Assembly (NCBI GenBank): GCA_035575035.1
Contig: DATLYH010000027.1
Coordinates: forward strand, 1-61,574
Reading direction: 5' to 3'
Length of the DNA stretch: 61,574 nucleotides
DNA from: DATLYH01 sp035575035
Lineage (GTDB): Bacteria > Planctomycetota > Planctomycetia > Gemmatales > Gemmataceae
Made by a program: the position numbers and the translations under genes. A model generated the notes under the pieces. It had not been told where the DNA came from, ran no database searches, and saw only the letters and a program-made list of their open reading frames with translations. Every line of letters starts with the position of its first letter. Position 1 is the stretch's first letter. Shown here in pieces: positions 30,708-40,911 of this stretch.

Positions 30708-32543
30708 ATGATGCGCGGCATGCGCGTCTTTCTGCCGGCCGTCGTCGGGGCGGTGTTTCTGGCGCCGGCGGCACCTGCGGCCGATGCCGAGGCCATCCAC
30801 AAAGCCATCCAGCGGGGTATCGTTGCCCTGCAACGGTTGCAGCAGGCGGACGGCACCTGGCCCTATCCAGAGATCGGCGCCACCGCCCTGGCCGGGTTGA
30901 CACTTCTGGAGTGCGATGTGCCGGCCAAGGACCCGGCCGTCCAGAAGGCTGCTGCCGCCGTTCGCCGAGCCGCTCTCCGCGAAAGCCGGACGTATTCGCT
31001 GGCGCTGTCGATCATGTTTCTCGACCGCCTCGGCGAGCCGACGGACGTTCCCTTCATCGAGATCATGGGGGTGCGCCTGCTGGCCGGACAGAAGGCAGCG
31101 GGCGGGTGGACGTATCAGTGCGTCGATGCGGTTGAGGAGGCCGACTTGCGCCGGCTGGAGGCTCACGTCAAGCAACGTACCGAGCAGCCCCCCGTGTCGG
31201 CCAAGGAGGCTCCCGAGAAACCGGGGCGGGAGCTGCCGCGGGAAGTGCAGCTGTACCTCGCTTATCTGCTGCGGGCGGCGGTTGCGGACACCAGCGGCGA
31301 CAACTCCAACACCCAGTTCGCCGTCCTGGGTCTGTGGGTGGCCCGCCGCTACGGCGTTCCCATCGAACAGGCGGCTGTCCGCCTCGAGCAGCGCTTCCGC
31401 ACCAGCCAGGGTGCCGACGGTGGCTGGGGATATGGTTACTCGGAGCGCGGGGAAGGAGATTCTTCCACCCCGGCCATGACCTGCGCCGCCCTGCTCGGGC
31501 TGGCTGTCAGCCAGGGCGCCGTTAAGGGACGGATCCCGCGCGACCTGGCCAAGGATCCCGCCTTCCGCGCCGGCCTGGTGGCTCTTGGGACCGCCATCGA
31601 CCACCCGGCCGCCCGCCGGCCCGGCAATCCGCGTGTGCCGACCGTCGATAACGGGCGGTTCTACTATTTCCTCTGGTCGCTGGAGCGCCTGGCGGTCATC
31701 TGCGGCCTGGAGACCATCGGCGGCAAGGACTGGTACAACTGGGGCGCCGAGATTCTTCTGGCCAATCAGGGCAAGGACGGCTCGTGGCAAGGCGAATACG
31801 GCAGCTACGGTGCCGACACCTGCTTCGCCTTGCTATTCCTGAAACGGTCCAACCCGGCCCGCGACCTCACCGCCGTGCTGAAAGGCATTGTGCAGGACCC
31901 GGGGGAGGTGGTGCTCCGCGCCGGTGGTGTTTCCGGCGCCGGCTTGCAGCCGTCGCCCCGCCTGCCGTCTCCCCTCGAACCTCTCCGGCCGGGTGATCGT
32001 TCCTCGTCCGTCGGCCAGCCGAAGGAGGGTTCATCGTCGCTCCCAGCAAAACCGTCAACGCCCAGCGCTGGGGTGGACGACGAGGTCGGGCGTCTGACGG
32101 CGCGGTTGGCAGAGGCACGGGGACGGCGGTTGGACGAGCTGCTTGCACAGATGAAGGAGGCCAAGGGGGTCGCCTACACCCAGGCCCTGGCTGCCGCCAT
32201 TCCCCGACTCAGCGGCACGGACCGTGACAAGGCACGGGAGGCGCTGGCCGAGCGGCTGGCCCGGATGTCCTCGGCGACCTTGGCCGACAAACTCCAGGAC
32301 GACGACCTGGAGGTGCGCCGGGCTGCCGCTCTGGCCGTCGCCATGAAGGACGACAAATCCCACCTCCGCAAGCTAATCGACCTGCTCGAGGACCCGGAGC
32401 CGCCGGTGGCCCGGGCGGCTCACACTGCGCTGCGGAGCCTGACGGGGCAGGATTTCGGCCCCGCCCCCGACGCCAGCCGCGCCGAGCGCGCCCGCGCCGT
32501 CGCTGCCTGGAAGGAGTGGTGGAACAAGCGAGGCGGCAAGTGA
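30708..32543 (+). CDS. Exported alpha-toroid (prenyltransferase/squalene-cyclase-like fold) protein with HEAT-like C-terminus
   Basis: This 611-aa protein has a signal peptide (MRVFLPAVVGAVFLAPAAPA). Residues about 25-400 carry repeated helix pairs with GTWPYPEIGATALAGL, GGWGYGYSERGEGDSS and GSWQGEYGSYGADTCFALL, the pattern of terpene cyclase-type alpha-toroids. The thioester domain of macroglobulins has the same fold. A Ser/Pro-rich linker (about 405-455) joins a C-terminal region (about 460-611) with HEAT-like repeats (DDDLEVRRAAALAVAM). No cyclase DxDD motif is visible, so enzyme activity is doubtful. The GGGAGGG ribosome binding site supports this start. It may work with the macroglobulin, but a terminator separates them. 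Confidence 0.8.
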   Translation: MMRGMRVFLPAVVGAVFLAPAAPAADAEAIHKAIQRGIVALQRLQQADGTWPYPEIGATALAGLTLLECDVPAKDPAVQKAAAAVRRAALRESRTYSLALSIMFLDRLGEPTDVPFIEIMGVRLLAGQKAAGGWTYQCVDAVEEADLRRLEAHVKQRTEQPPVSAKEAPEKPGRELPREVQLYLAYLLRAAVADTSGDNSNTQFAVLGLWVARRYGVPIEQAAVRLEQRFRTSQGADGGWGYGYSERGEGDSSTPAMTCAALLGLAVSQGAVKGRIPRDLAKDPAFRAGLVALGTAIDHPAARRPGNPRVPTVDNGRFYYFLWSLERLAVICGLETIGGKDWYNWGAEILLANQGKDGSWQGEYGSYGADTCFALLFLKRSNPARDLTAVLKGIVQDPGEVVLRAGGVSGAGLQPSPRLPSPLEPLRPGDRSSSVGQPKEGSSSLPAKPSTPSAGVDDEVGRLTARLAEARGRRLDELLAQMKEAKGVAYTQALAAAIPRLSGTDRDKAREALAERLARMSSATLADKLQDDDLEVRRAAALAVAMKDDKSHLRKLIDLLEDPEPPVARAAHTALRSLTGQDFGPAPDASRAERARAVAAWKEWWNKRGGK

Positions 32544-32718
32544 AGGATGACAAGGTGACGAAGGAATGGTGGAACAAACGGATGACGAAGTGCCAAGACG
32601 GCGCGGGGACGCCTGGCCACCGCCCTTCGGCCGGCCCTTTCTTCCGGGCATTTCGATAGGACAATTCGCCTTCTTTTTTTCGGGCGTCCTGTCTATAGTC
32701 CGGCCCAAGGTGGTCCCC

Positions 32719-33369
32719 ATGCGACGGATCGGGCTACTCACGGGGCTGGCGCTGGTGCTGGCCGGCTGTGTGCCAGCTGCGGTGGAGCAGCGCCTCCGCG
32801 ACTACACCGAGGACGGCCTCCACCTCTACCAGGTCGGTGATTACCGGTCGGCCGGCGAGAGCTTCCGGGCCGCGCTGGCCCTGCGGCCTGAGGATGTCGG
32901 GCTCCTGTACAACGTCGGCGAATGCTACGATCGGATCGGCGACAGCGCCCGCGCTGAGCACTACTTCAACGAGTGCTTGCAGCGGGCACCCGACCATGCA
33001 GCCTGCCGGCACGCCCTGGTCGTGCTCCTGGTGCGCCAGGGCCGTTGGTCCGAGGCTGTGGCGCTGGTCGAGGACTGGCTGGCACGGGAGCCGGAGCGGG
33101 CGGCGGCCTACGCGACGGACGGCTGGCTGTGGCACCAGGCCGGCGATCTGCCGCGCGCCCAGGGCCGGCTACAGCAGGCCCTGCGCCTCGATCCACACGA
33201 CAGCCGGGCCCTGATCGAATTGGCCCTGGTCTATGAGGAGCTACAGCGTCCCGATCGCGCCGCAGCGCTGTACGAGCGCGCCCTGGACGCCAACCCCAAT
33301 CAGCCCGACCTGGTCCGGCGGCTTAATCAGCTCCGCGCTCAGGGGGTTGGCCGGCCCCGTCCGGATTGA
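32719..33369 (+). CDS. TPR-repeat lipoprotein
   Basis: This 216-aa protein starts MRRIGLL and has a lipobox LVLAGC, so it is probably lipid-anchored. The rest is four to five tetratricopeptide repeats (YQVGDYRSAGESFRAALAL; LLYNVGECYDRIGDSARAE; LALVYEELQRPDRAAALYE), a scaffold for protein contacts. The frame is open far upstream, but the lipoprotein signal sets the start. It follows the toroid protein gene in the same direction with a 175-bp gap. Confidence 0.85.
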   Translation: MRRIGLLTGLALVLAGCVPAAVEQRLRDYTEDGLHLYQVGDYRSAGESFRAALALRPEDVGLLYNVGECYDRIGDSARAEHYFNECLQRAPDHAACRHALVVLLVRQGRWSEAVALVEDWLAREPERAAAYATDGWLWHQAGDLPRAQGRLQQALRLDPHDSRALIELALVYEELQRPDRAAALYERALDANPNQPDLVRRLNQLRAQGVGRPRPD

Positions 33370-33640
33370 ACCTCCTGTTGATGCCCCATTTGCTTTTTTC
33401 CTTTTGCAGGATAGCGAGTCTGACCCCAGTGACAGGGAAATGGCGCTTCCCGTCGCGGACGCTCCAGGCTCTGAAAGTGGACGCGCCGAGCGTTGACATC
33501 ATCAACCAACCGGCGTTCCGCTGCTTGATGCCGGCCGGCCTCGCCGACCAGGTTCTGTGACTTGTCCCCTTCATTTGACGCCGGCCACGGCGTGTCCTAC
33601 CTTACAGAGTCCCCTCCTCTGCCGTCCCTTCGAGGAGCCC

Positions 33641-33997
33641 ATGTCTCAGCATGCCGACACGTCGGAACCGAGCCAGGGCAGCCCGACCGGAGTCGAACGG
33701 CGGGCCTGGGTCCGTTACCGCCGCCTTCGCGAGGCACGAGTCCATACCAACTCGACGCCCACTTGCATCTTCGAGGTCGCCGTTATCCGCCAGGTCTCAG
33801 CCAAGGGCCTGAGTCTGTTCCTCACCTCGCGAGTCGCCGAGGGGACCATCTTGGAGGTCGAGCCCAAGGGGATTGGTTTCCCCCGGCCGCTGCTGGCGCG
33901 GGTCGTTCACGTCGTGCCGCAGGCCAACGGCTGGGTCTATGGTTGCGAGCTGGCCGATCGGCTCAGCGATGCGGAACTTCAGGTGCTTTTGGGTTGA
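33641..33997 (+). CDS. PilZ-domain protein
   Basis: This 118-aa single-domain protein has the PilZ arginine motif (ERRAWVRYRR, about residues 22-31) and the second motif VSAKGLSLF, where the usual Asp/Asn before x-Ser is Gln. PilZ domains bind cyclic di-GMP; the change may weaken binding. It has a GAGGAG ribosome binding site. The frame is open 28 codons upstream without support. It is probably a small c-di-GMP responder of unknown target. Confidence 0.75.
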   Translation: MSQHADTSEPSQGSPTGVERRAWVRYRRLREARVHTNSTPTCIFEVAVIRQVSAKGLSLFLTSRVAEGTILEVEPKGIGFPRPLLARVVHVVPQANGWVYGCELADRLSDAELQVLLG

Positions 33998-34093
33998 GGC
34001 GAGCGGGACTTGCTCTAGTGTTGGGGGCTGCCTAGCTTGCAATACCGGGCGGATGCCGAGCAGAGCTGTCCTCTGTTCCATTTCCCGGGGAGA

Positions 34094-34164
<71 letters not shown>

Positions 34165-34689
34165 AAGTTGTTTTCGTTCCTCTTACGCCATCCGCCGTTG
34201 GGCAGTTCGGATGTCCTCCCAGCGGAAATTGCCACCACCGGACGCTTCGCGTTGGCACCTCACTTCTCCACTTATCATAAGCAGCCACAGGGCAATTGGC
34301 AAACGATTTTCTTCATTCTCGCCGACTTGGGCAGGGCCGTTGGTTGGTTCCATCTGGGGGATCTGCCGACCGTGGTTCTTGGACTCACGACGACCCAACC
34401 TTGCCCAGGTCCCAATAGCCCTGAGGCCGGACTTTCCGCACACTCCGCCTGGCCGCCCGAACCGGTCGGGTAAGAAGGGAAGTTTGAGCTTGGCCGGTTG
34501 GATTTACTTGACGGCAGGGCCGAACCCGTTGACAATAAAGCGCCAGCAGGATCGGGTCAAGGAGTCCTCCCAGAAAGGAGAAGTGTCCTTTGACCCGGCT
34601 GGCAAGGGGTTGAGTGGTGCCAAGGCGATGCCCGGCGGCCGCGAGTGCCGGGCAGTTCGATTCAACCTCATTTGTGGTCTGGAGTTCTT
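34165..34689. other. Intergenic region upstream of the glycine-rich protein
   Basis: About 525 bp lie between the minus-strand tRNA and the next plus-strand gene. The tRNA promoter should lie at the left end. Open frames here lack codon bias and start signals. No repeat was recognised. Confidence 0.4.
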
Positions 34690-35301
34690 ATGTTGTTCTC
34701 CTCACGCATCTTGAAAGTCGGGGGCCTGATGGCCTTGGCAGCCGCCGCCGTTCTGCTCTCCATCCAGGAAGTGGCGGCCCAGCGGGGCGGATTTCGGGGA
34801 GGGCCGATTTTTCTCCCTGCGCGCTCGTCGTACCCCAAGGCAGTCACTCCTCCGCTGAATGGCGTTCCCTATCCCCCCTTCCAGATTAACTCAGCCATCC
34901 AGGGTACCTGGGTGCTGAGCGGCGGCGGTGCGCAAATGCCCCAGCAGGGAGGAATCCAAGGTAACCAAGGACAATTGGGAGCCCAGGGTGGTGGCGGGGT
35001 CGGCGGCCAAGGCACATCCTTGCCCGTCTGGACGATAGTGCCTCCCGGCGGCCTGGGGGCAGGTGGCTTCGGTGGTGGGTTCGGTGGTCAATTCGGTGGC
35101 GGCTTCGGTGGCTTCAACATCGGCGGCGGCTTCGGCGGCTTCCCAGGCGGCTTCGGCGGGTTCTCCGGTGGCTTTGGTGGCTTTGGTGACATTGGCGGCT
35201 TCGGCGGCTTCAACATCGGTGGTGGCTTTGGCGGCTTTGGCGGCTTCGGCGGCATCGGCGGCGGCAAGTTCGGCGGCTTCAACGGCGGCTCCGGCCTGTA
35301 G
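34690..35301 (+). CDS. Secreted glycine/phenylalanine-rich repeat protein
   Basis: This 203-aa protein has a signal peptide (cleaved near EVAA-QR), a 60-residue middle part rich in Pro and Ser, and a C-terminal half made of GGFGG-type repeats (about residues 118-203) with occasional FNIGG variants. It is probably extracellular or surface-bound and partly disordered. The repeats are nearly identical at DNA level (GGCGGCTTC), so copy number may vary. A strong hairpin follows the stop. Confidence 0.8.
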   Translation: MLFSSRILKVGGLMALAAAAVLLSIQEVAAQRGGFRGGPIFLPARSSYPKAVTPPLNGVPYPPFQINSAIQGTWVLSGGGAQMPQQGGIQGNQGQLGAQGGGGVGGQGTSLPVWTIVPPGGLGAGGFGGGFGGQFGGGFGGFNIGGGFGGFPGGFGGFSGGFGGFGDIGGFGGFNIGGGFGGFGGFGGIGGGKFGGFNGGSGL

Positions 35302-35338
35302 CAAGCTGGCCCTACCCTCGACAGGTTGCAATGCGTGG

Positions 35339-35368
35339 GGGCCCGCGACTTCATCCGGTCGCGGGCCC
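35339..35368. terminator. Terminator hairpin between convergent genes
   Basis: Arms GGGCCCGCGAC / GTCGCGGGCCC (11 bp, perfect) flank an 8-nt loop; TTGCCGTTTTC follows on the plus strand. It can serve the glycine-rich gene and possibly the convergent ABC gene. Confidence 0.7.
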
Positions 35369-35399
35369 TTGCCGTTTTCTATCCTCTCTCCCAGGCGAT

Positions 35400-36128
35400 T
35401 CACGACACCAGCTGGAAGAACAATTCCTCCAGGTCGTCCTGGCCATAGCTCTCGCGCAGCTGGTCGAGCGTGCCGCAGGCCCGGATGCGCCCCCGGCTGA
35501 TGATGGCCACCCGGTCGCACAGCCGCTCCGCCTCGCGCATGATGTGGGTCGAGAAGAGCACACACTTGCCTAGATCGCGCAGCCGTTCGATGTTCTGGAG
35601 CACGGCCCGGGCGACCAGGACGTCCAGACCGGCGGTCGGCTCGTCGAAGATCAGGACCGGCGGGTCATGGATGATGGCCCGGGCGATGGAGACCTTCTGC
35701 CGCATGCCGGTGCTCATCTTGGCCCCGAGCACGTCGCGGAAGTGGTTCATCTGCAAGGTGGCGAACACCTCTTCCATGCGCTGGCGCAGCCGCTCGGGTT
35801 CCATGCCGTAGAGTCGGCCGAAGTACTCGACCAACTCCCAGGCCGACATGCGGTCGTAGATGGCGGTGTTGGCCGACATGAAGCCGATGTGCTGGCGGAC
35901 CTGTTCGGGTTGGGTGACCACATCGAAGCCGGCTACGCGGGCGCTGCCGCTGGTGGGGCGGAGCACGGTGCAGAGGATGCGCATGGCGGTGGTCTTGCCG
36001 GCGCCGTTGGGCCCAAGCAGACCGAAGATTTCGCCGGGTCGGACTTCGAAGCTGATGTGATCGACCGCCAGCACCTGGCCGCGGCGCAAGTCGCGGAAAG
36101 CCTTTGTCAGGTTGTTGACCTCGATCAT
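35400..36128 (-). CDS. ABC transporter ATP-binding protein (NatA/CcmA-like)
   Basis: This 242-aa ATPase has Walker A GPNGAGKTT (39-47), a Q-loop-region change to MSANT, signature MSTGMRQK (138-145), Walker B VLIFDEP (158-164) and the H-loop STHIM. The type is that of drug or Na+ exporters with a separate membrane subunit. No permease gene is adjacent: the gene before it on this strand is mqnC and the one after it is convergent. It therefore works with a permease encoded elsewhere, or in a minimal exporter. Confidence 0.92.
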   Translation of the reverse strand: MIEVNNLTKAFRDLRRGQVLAVDHISFEVRPGEIFGLLGPNGAGKTTAMRILCTVLRPTSGSARVAGFDVVTQPEQVRQHIGFMSANTAIYDRMSAWELVEYFGRLYGMEPERLRQRMEEVFATLQMNHFRDVLGAKMSTGMRQKVSIARAIIHDPPVLIFDEPTAGLDVLVARAVLQNIERLRDLGKCVLFSTHIMREAERLCDRVAIISRGRIRACGTLDQLRESYGQDDLEELFFQLVS

Positions 36129-36230
36129 GGTCCGGCCCCGAGGGGAATGGTACAGGGATTCTTAGGCCACGCGACCGGCGCTGTCAACAACCCTGCTGCG
36201 GCGGCCCCCTCCGACGGCGGTCGGTGGCCG

Positions 36231-37337
<1,107 letters not shown>

Positions 37338-37390
37338 CGGACGCCCTCGCTTCCAGGCCCCCGGATGGCAACCCGGAGGCTTGTTTCCTC

Positions 37391-38206
37391 TTAGCGGACC
37401 ACCTGCTCCGCGACCCGGTAGTATTCCAGGGTGACGCCGCGCCGGGCCAGGCCCAGTTCGCAGGCGAGCATGTAATAATGATGCAGCCCGGCCTGCTCGC
37501 GCGGGCCGAGATCGAAATAGATGATGTTGCTGAGATACCGTCGGCAGAAGCCGGCGTCCAGTCCCAGCCGGGGCGCCTCGCGGTGGGCGATCTGGCCGAT
37601 GCGGGCGCAGCCGCGCCGCTTGGCCTCGGCCAGGGCGTCGGCCACCGGCCCCAGGTCCACCCCCGGGCGCACCGCCCAGACGGCGTAGACAAACGGCAGC
37701 CCGGTCCAGTCGTGCCACTCCTGGCCCAGATCGAAGGCGTGGGCGAAGCCGGGCAGGCAGGCGCGCATGGCCCGGTCGCCGATCAGGAGCACGGCGTCGG
37801 CCTCTACCTCCTCCGCCGCCCGATCAAGCGGCAGGGGGATGACCTCGGGGCGGACACCGTAGCGCTGGCGGAGCAAGACCTGGGCCAAGGCGGCGCTGGT
37901 GCGCGAGCCCTCGTCCAGGGCGACCCGGCGGATGCCCGCCCAGGGGACCCGGCTGAAGAGGGTGACGCTCAGCACCGGGCCGCGCGAGGCGATGCTGATG
38001 TTGGGCACCACGGTGTATCGGCCGGCGCGGAAATACTCGATGACCGGGATCAGGGCCACGTCGAGCTGTCCCTCGGCCAGCAGATCGGCCAGGCAACTAG
38101 GCACCTCCAGCCGGAGTTCCACGTTGGGGGCCAGCACCTCCAGGTCGTGGATGAGCGGCTTGGTGTTCAAGTAATTGACCGCACCGACGCGGATACGTCG
38201 TTCCAT
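37391..38206 (-). CDS. mqnA: Chorismate dehydratase (MqnA)
   Basis: This 271-aa enzyme converts chorismate to 3-[(1-carboxyvinyl)oxy]benzoate, the first committed step of the futalosine menaquinone pathway. It has the periplasmic-binding-protein-like fold of the family: VGAVNYLNTKPL at the N-terminus, ALIPVIEYFR, DEGSRTSAALAQVLL, and LLIGDRAM. A GGGGAGGG ribosome binding site marks the start. It leads the mqnA-mqnC operon. Confidence 0.92.
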   Translation of the reverse strand: MERRIRVGAVNYLNTKPLIHDLEVLAPNVELRLEVPSCLADLLAEGQLDVALIPVIEYFRAGRYTVVPNISIASRGPVLSVTLFSRVPWAGIRRVALDEGSRTSAALAQVLLRQRYGVRPEVIPLPLDRAAEEVEADAVLLIGDRAMRACLPGFAHAFDLGQEWHDWTGLPFVYAVWAVRPGVDLGPVADALAEAKRRGCARIGQIAHREAPRLGLDAGFCRRYLSNIIYFDLGPREQAGLHHYYMLACELGLARRGVTLEYYRVAEQVVR

Positions 38207-38615
38207 GATAGGCCCTCCCCGAAGGCGGACCGACAACTCGCCCCACCCTATTATAGGGAGAGTTTCCAAATTTCAAAGCTTTCTGAAAAGATCTGGGGCC
38301 AGTGAAACGAAATGCCTGCTGCCGGACTCCAGCGATGCTGGCGGCGGCAGACATCCCCGGCAATCTGCCAATGGGCGGAAGAGTTGATCTCGGTACAATA
38401 AAGGTTGGCGGCATCACCGGTGACCGTAAGTTGTCCTCTCGCCGGTTGAGGTAAGCTCCCCGCCGGTCGGCATCGGTGGAGCCGCGGACTCCAAGGGGTG
38501 ATCCCTGGAGCACCGAGAGGCACTCCTGCGTAGTCAAAGGCGCTCCTACGTAGCCGAATTCGCCAGAATTCGGGAGAGAACGGACAGGGAAGTTTCCGCG
38601 ACGGAGATTCGGGCT
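38207..38615. other. Divergent intergenic region between mqnA and der
   Basis: About 410 bp. Both promoters must be here. A short inverted motif CCTTGGAGTCCGCGGCTCC-like pairing near 38480-38500 is weak. No gene or clear repeat was seen. Confidence 0.4.
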
Positions 38616-40079
38616 GTGGCAGTTCCTGTGGTTGCCATTGTTGGTCGTCCCAACGTCGGCAAGTCCTCCCTGTTCAACTGGCTGGCTGGGCGGCGCATTG
38701 CCATCGTTGATGCGACCGCCGGCGTGACCCGGGACCGCCTTACCACCCTGATCAAGACGGGCGACCGCTTCTTCGAGTTGGTAGACACCGGCGGTATGGG
38801 CATCCAGGACACCGACAACCTCACCGTCCAGGTCGAGCGCCAGATCGAAACCGCCATCGACCAGGCATCGGTCATCCTCTTTGTGGTCGATGTCCGTGCT
38901 GGCCTGGTGCCGCTGGACGAGGAAGTGGCCCGCCGGCTGCGCTACGTCCACAAGCCGATCATTCTGGTGGCCAACAAGTGCGACACCCCGGAGCTGGAGC
39001 CGCAGGCCGCCGAGTTTTACAAACTCGGCCGGGGGAAGCTCGTCTGCGTCAGCACCCACCAGAACCGCGGCAAGGAGGAACTCCTCGAACTCATCCGCGA
39101 GCGATTGCCGGAGCAGGAGGAGCCCGCCCCCAATCTCGACGTGGCCATGAAGCTGGCCATCGTCGGCCGGCGCAACACGGGCAAGAGCACCTTCATCAAC
39201 AGCCTGGCCCAGTCAGAGCGCGTCATCGTCAGCGAGGTGCCGGGGACCACGCGCGACAGTGTGGATGTCCGCTTCGAACGCGACGGTCAGGTCTTCATCG
39301 CCATCGACACGGCCGGTGTCCGCCGTCGGCAAAGCCTTAGCTCCGACATCGAGTTCTACAGCATGCACCGGGCCCACCGCTCCATCCGCCGGGCCGACGT
39401 GGTGCTGCTCTTCCTCGATCCGCGCGTGCGCATCAGTAAGGTGGACAAGCAGCTGACGGAGTACATCCTTGAGGAGGGGAAGCCGGCCATCTTCGTGGTC
39501 AACAAGTGGGACTTGATGGCCCCGATGCCGACGAGCAAGTTCGGCGTTTACCTGCGGGCGACCTTCCCCAACCTGGACTTCGTGCCCATTGCCTTCATCA
39601 CCGCCAAGAGCGGCCGGAACATTCAAGCGGTGCTTAACCTGGCTCAGAACCTGTTCAAACAAGCCTCACTTCGGGTCGGCACCGGCGAGCTGAACAGGGT
39701 CGTTCAGCAGGCGCTACAGCGCCAGCCGCCCCCCCTCCGGCAAAATCGCCGGCCGAAGATTTATTATGCGACCCAGGTGGCGGTCCGGCCGCCGACCATC
39801 GTGCTGTTCACCAACGGGCCGGAACTGTTCGACAACACCTACCAGCGCTACCTGATCAAGACGTTCCGCGACCATCTGCCGTTCCCGGACGTGCCGATCA
39901 AACTCTACCTGCGGCGTAAGCACCGCGAGGACCAGCCGCCCAGCGACAAGGACGACCGGGGGACTCCCAGCAAGCCGCCGGTGGACCTGAGTGGCCTGGA
40001 CTTCCAGACCGAGGTCAGCGATGACGAGGTCAAGCACCAGGGCGACCACTACGAGTCGGAGCTGTGGAAAGACCTCTGA
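38616..40079 (+). CDS. der: Ribosome biogenesis GTPase Der (EngA)
   Basis: This 487-aa protein has two GTPase domains in tandem and a C-terminal KH-like domain, used in 50S subunit assembly. First G1 is GRPNVGKSS (10-18) with DTGG and NKCD; second G1 is GRRNTGKST (near 183) with DTAG and NKWD. The KH-like region holds RPPTIVLFTNGPELF. The C-terminal tail of about 50 charged residues (KDDRGTPSKPPV) is longer than usual. It is a single gene with the 36-bp tandem repeats right after it. Confidence 0.95.
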   Translation: MAVPVVAIVGRPNVGKSSLFNWLAGRRIAIVDATAGVTRDRLTTLIKTGDRFFELVDTGGMGIQDTDNLTVQVERQIETAIDQASVILFVVDVRAGLVPLDEEVARRLRYVHKPIILVANKCDTPELEPQAAEFYKLGRGKLVCVSTHQNRGKEELLELIRERLPEQEEPAPNLDVAMKLAIVGRRNTGKSTFINSLAQSERVIVSEVPGTTRDSVDVRFERDGQVFIAIDTAGVRRRQSLSSDIEFYSMHRAHRSIRRADVVLLFLDPRVRISKVDKQLTEYILEEGKPAIFVVNKWDLMAPMPTSKFGVYLRATFPNLDFVPIAFITAKSGRNIQAVLNLAQNLFKQASLRVGTGELNRVVQQALQRQPPPLRQNRRPKIYYATQVAVRPPTIVLFTNGPELFDNTYQRYLIKTFRDHLPFPDVPIKLYLRRKHREDQPPSDKDDRGTPSKPPVDLSGLDFQTEVSDDEVKHQGDHYESELWKDL

Positions 40080-40094
40080 GAAGCTCTAGCTTGT

Positions 40095-40203
40095 CAGGCG
40101 AGCGGCCGGTGTGAACCGGCCGGTGGATACCAGGCGAGCGGCCGGTGTGAACCGGCCGGTGGATACCAGGCGAAGCGGCCGGTGTGAACCGGCCGGTGGA
40201 TAC
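40095..40203. repeat. Three tandem 36-bp palindromic repeats
   Basis: Units at 40095-40130, 40131-40166 and 40167-40203 (the third has one extra A). Each contains the palindrome CGGCCGGT-GTGA-ACCGGCCG. There are no spacers between units. They lie 15 bp after der, just before the next gene, and are related to the palindrome at 3743-3760. Confidence 0.93.
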
Positions 40204-40232
40204 CGGCCGCTCCCCATTCGGAGACCGCACTC

Positions 40233-40727
40233 ATGAGCGCGAAGCAGACATCGCCTGCGGCCGAACGAAAGCGGCGCCTGGCCCTGGGCGCGACGGTCCT
40301 TCTCGGCCTGTCTCCTGTCCTGGCGGCGGCTGGCCCGGCGGCGACCCAGACGGAGTACTTCAAGGGGAAGGTGGTGCCGCTGGCGGGCATATTGGAGAAA
40401 CAGGGGGTACGCCTCGACGCCGACGCCTCGCCGAGTTGGCTGGCCCTGGTCAGCGAGGACGGCAAGATCTATCCGTTAATCAAGGACGACGGCTCGCGTA
40501 TGTTCTACCTCGACCGGCGGCTGCTGGATCGGCCGATGCGCCTGACCGGCCGGCTGGTCCCCGGCTCGCAGCTGCTGCAGGTCATTGCAGTCCACAGTTA
40601 CCTCAAGGGGGAGCTGCACGAGGTCTATTACTGGTGCGACGTCTGTTCCATTCGGCGAAACGAGAAGCGGATCTGCGAGTGTTGCGGCGGCCCGATGGAG
40701 CTGCGCGAGGAGCCGGTCAAGAAGTGA
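40233..40727 (+). CDS. Exported hypothetical protein with C-terminal zinc-ribbon-like cysteines
   Basis: This 164-aa protein has a signal peptide (LALGATVLLGLSPVLAAAG) after a basic N-terminus. The middle (about 40-130) is beta-rich (EYFKGKVVPL, RLTGRLVPGSQLLQVI), like an OB-fold. The C-terminus has CDVC (near 135) and CECC (near 149), which could bind a metal. I do not know a named family. It follows der after the repeats and could be read from the same transcript. Confidence 0.75.
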   Translation: MSAKQTSPAAERKRRLALGATVLLGLSPVLAAAGPAATQTEYFKGKVVPLAGILEKQGVRLDADASPSWLALVSEDGKIYPLIKDDGSRMFYLDRRLLDRPMRLTGRLVPGSQLLQVIAVHSYLKGELHEVYYWCDVCSIRRNEKRICECCGGPMELREEPVKK

Positions 40728-40911
40728 TCTCGACCGGCGCGGCGGCTGCTCCCGGCCGCCGCTTGCGGCTTAGCGCAGCGCACCCGCCCCCGGCGCATCA
40801 CCTTCCATCAACTGGACACCGGCCGGCGGCGCGGTATCATCTCGCTGTCCCGCCGGCGCGCCCGCCGGACACTCCTGCCACCGACCATCCTTTGTGTGGA
40901 AAGACCCTCCG

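Noticed and set aside
28118..30856. A 912-codon open frame on the minus strand opposite the macroglobulin
   Set aside because: It is antisense to a recognisable protein with clear domains. Long antisense frames are expected in such GC-rich DNA, and its translation shows no family features.
40095..40203. CRISPR array
   Set aside because: The units are tandem without unique spacers, and no cas gene is present. The same holds for 49412-49530 and 61312-61504.
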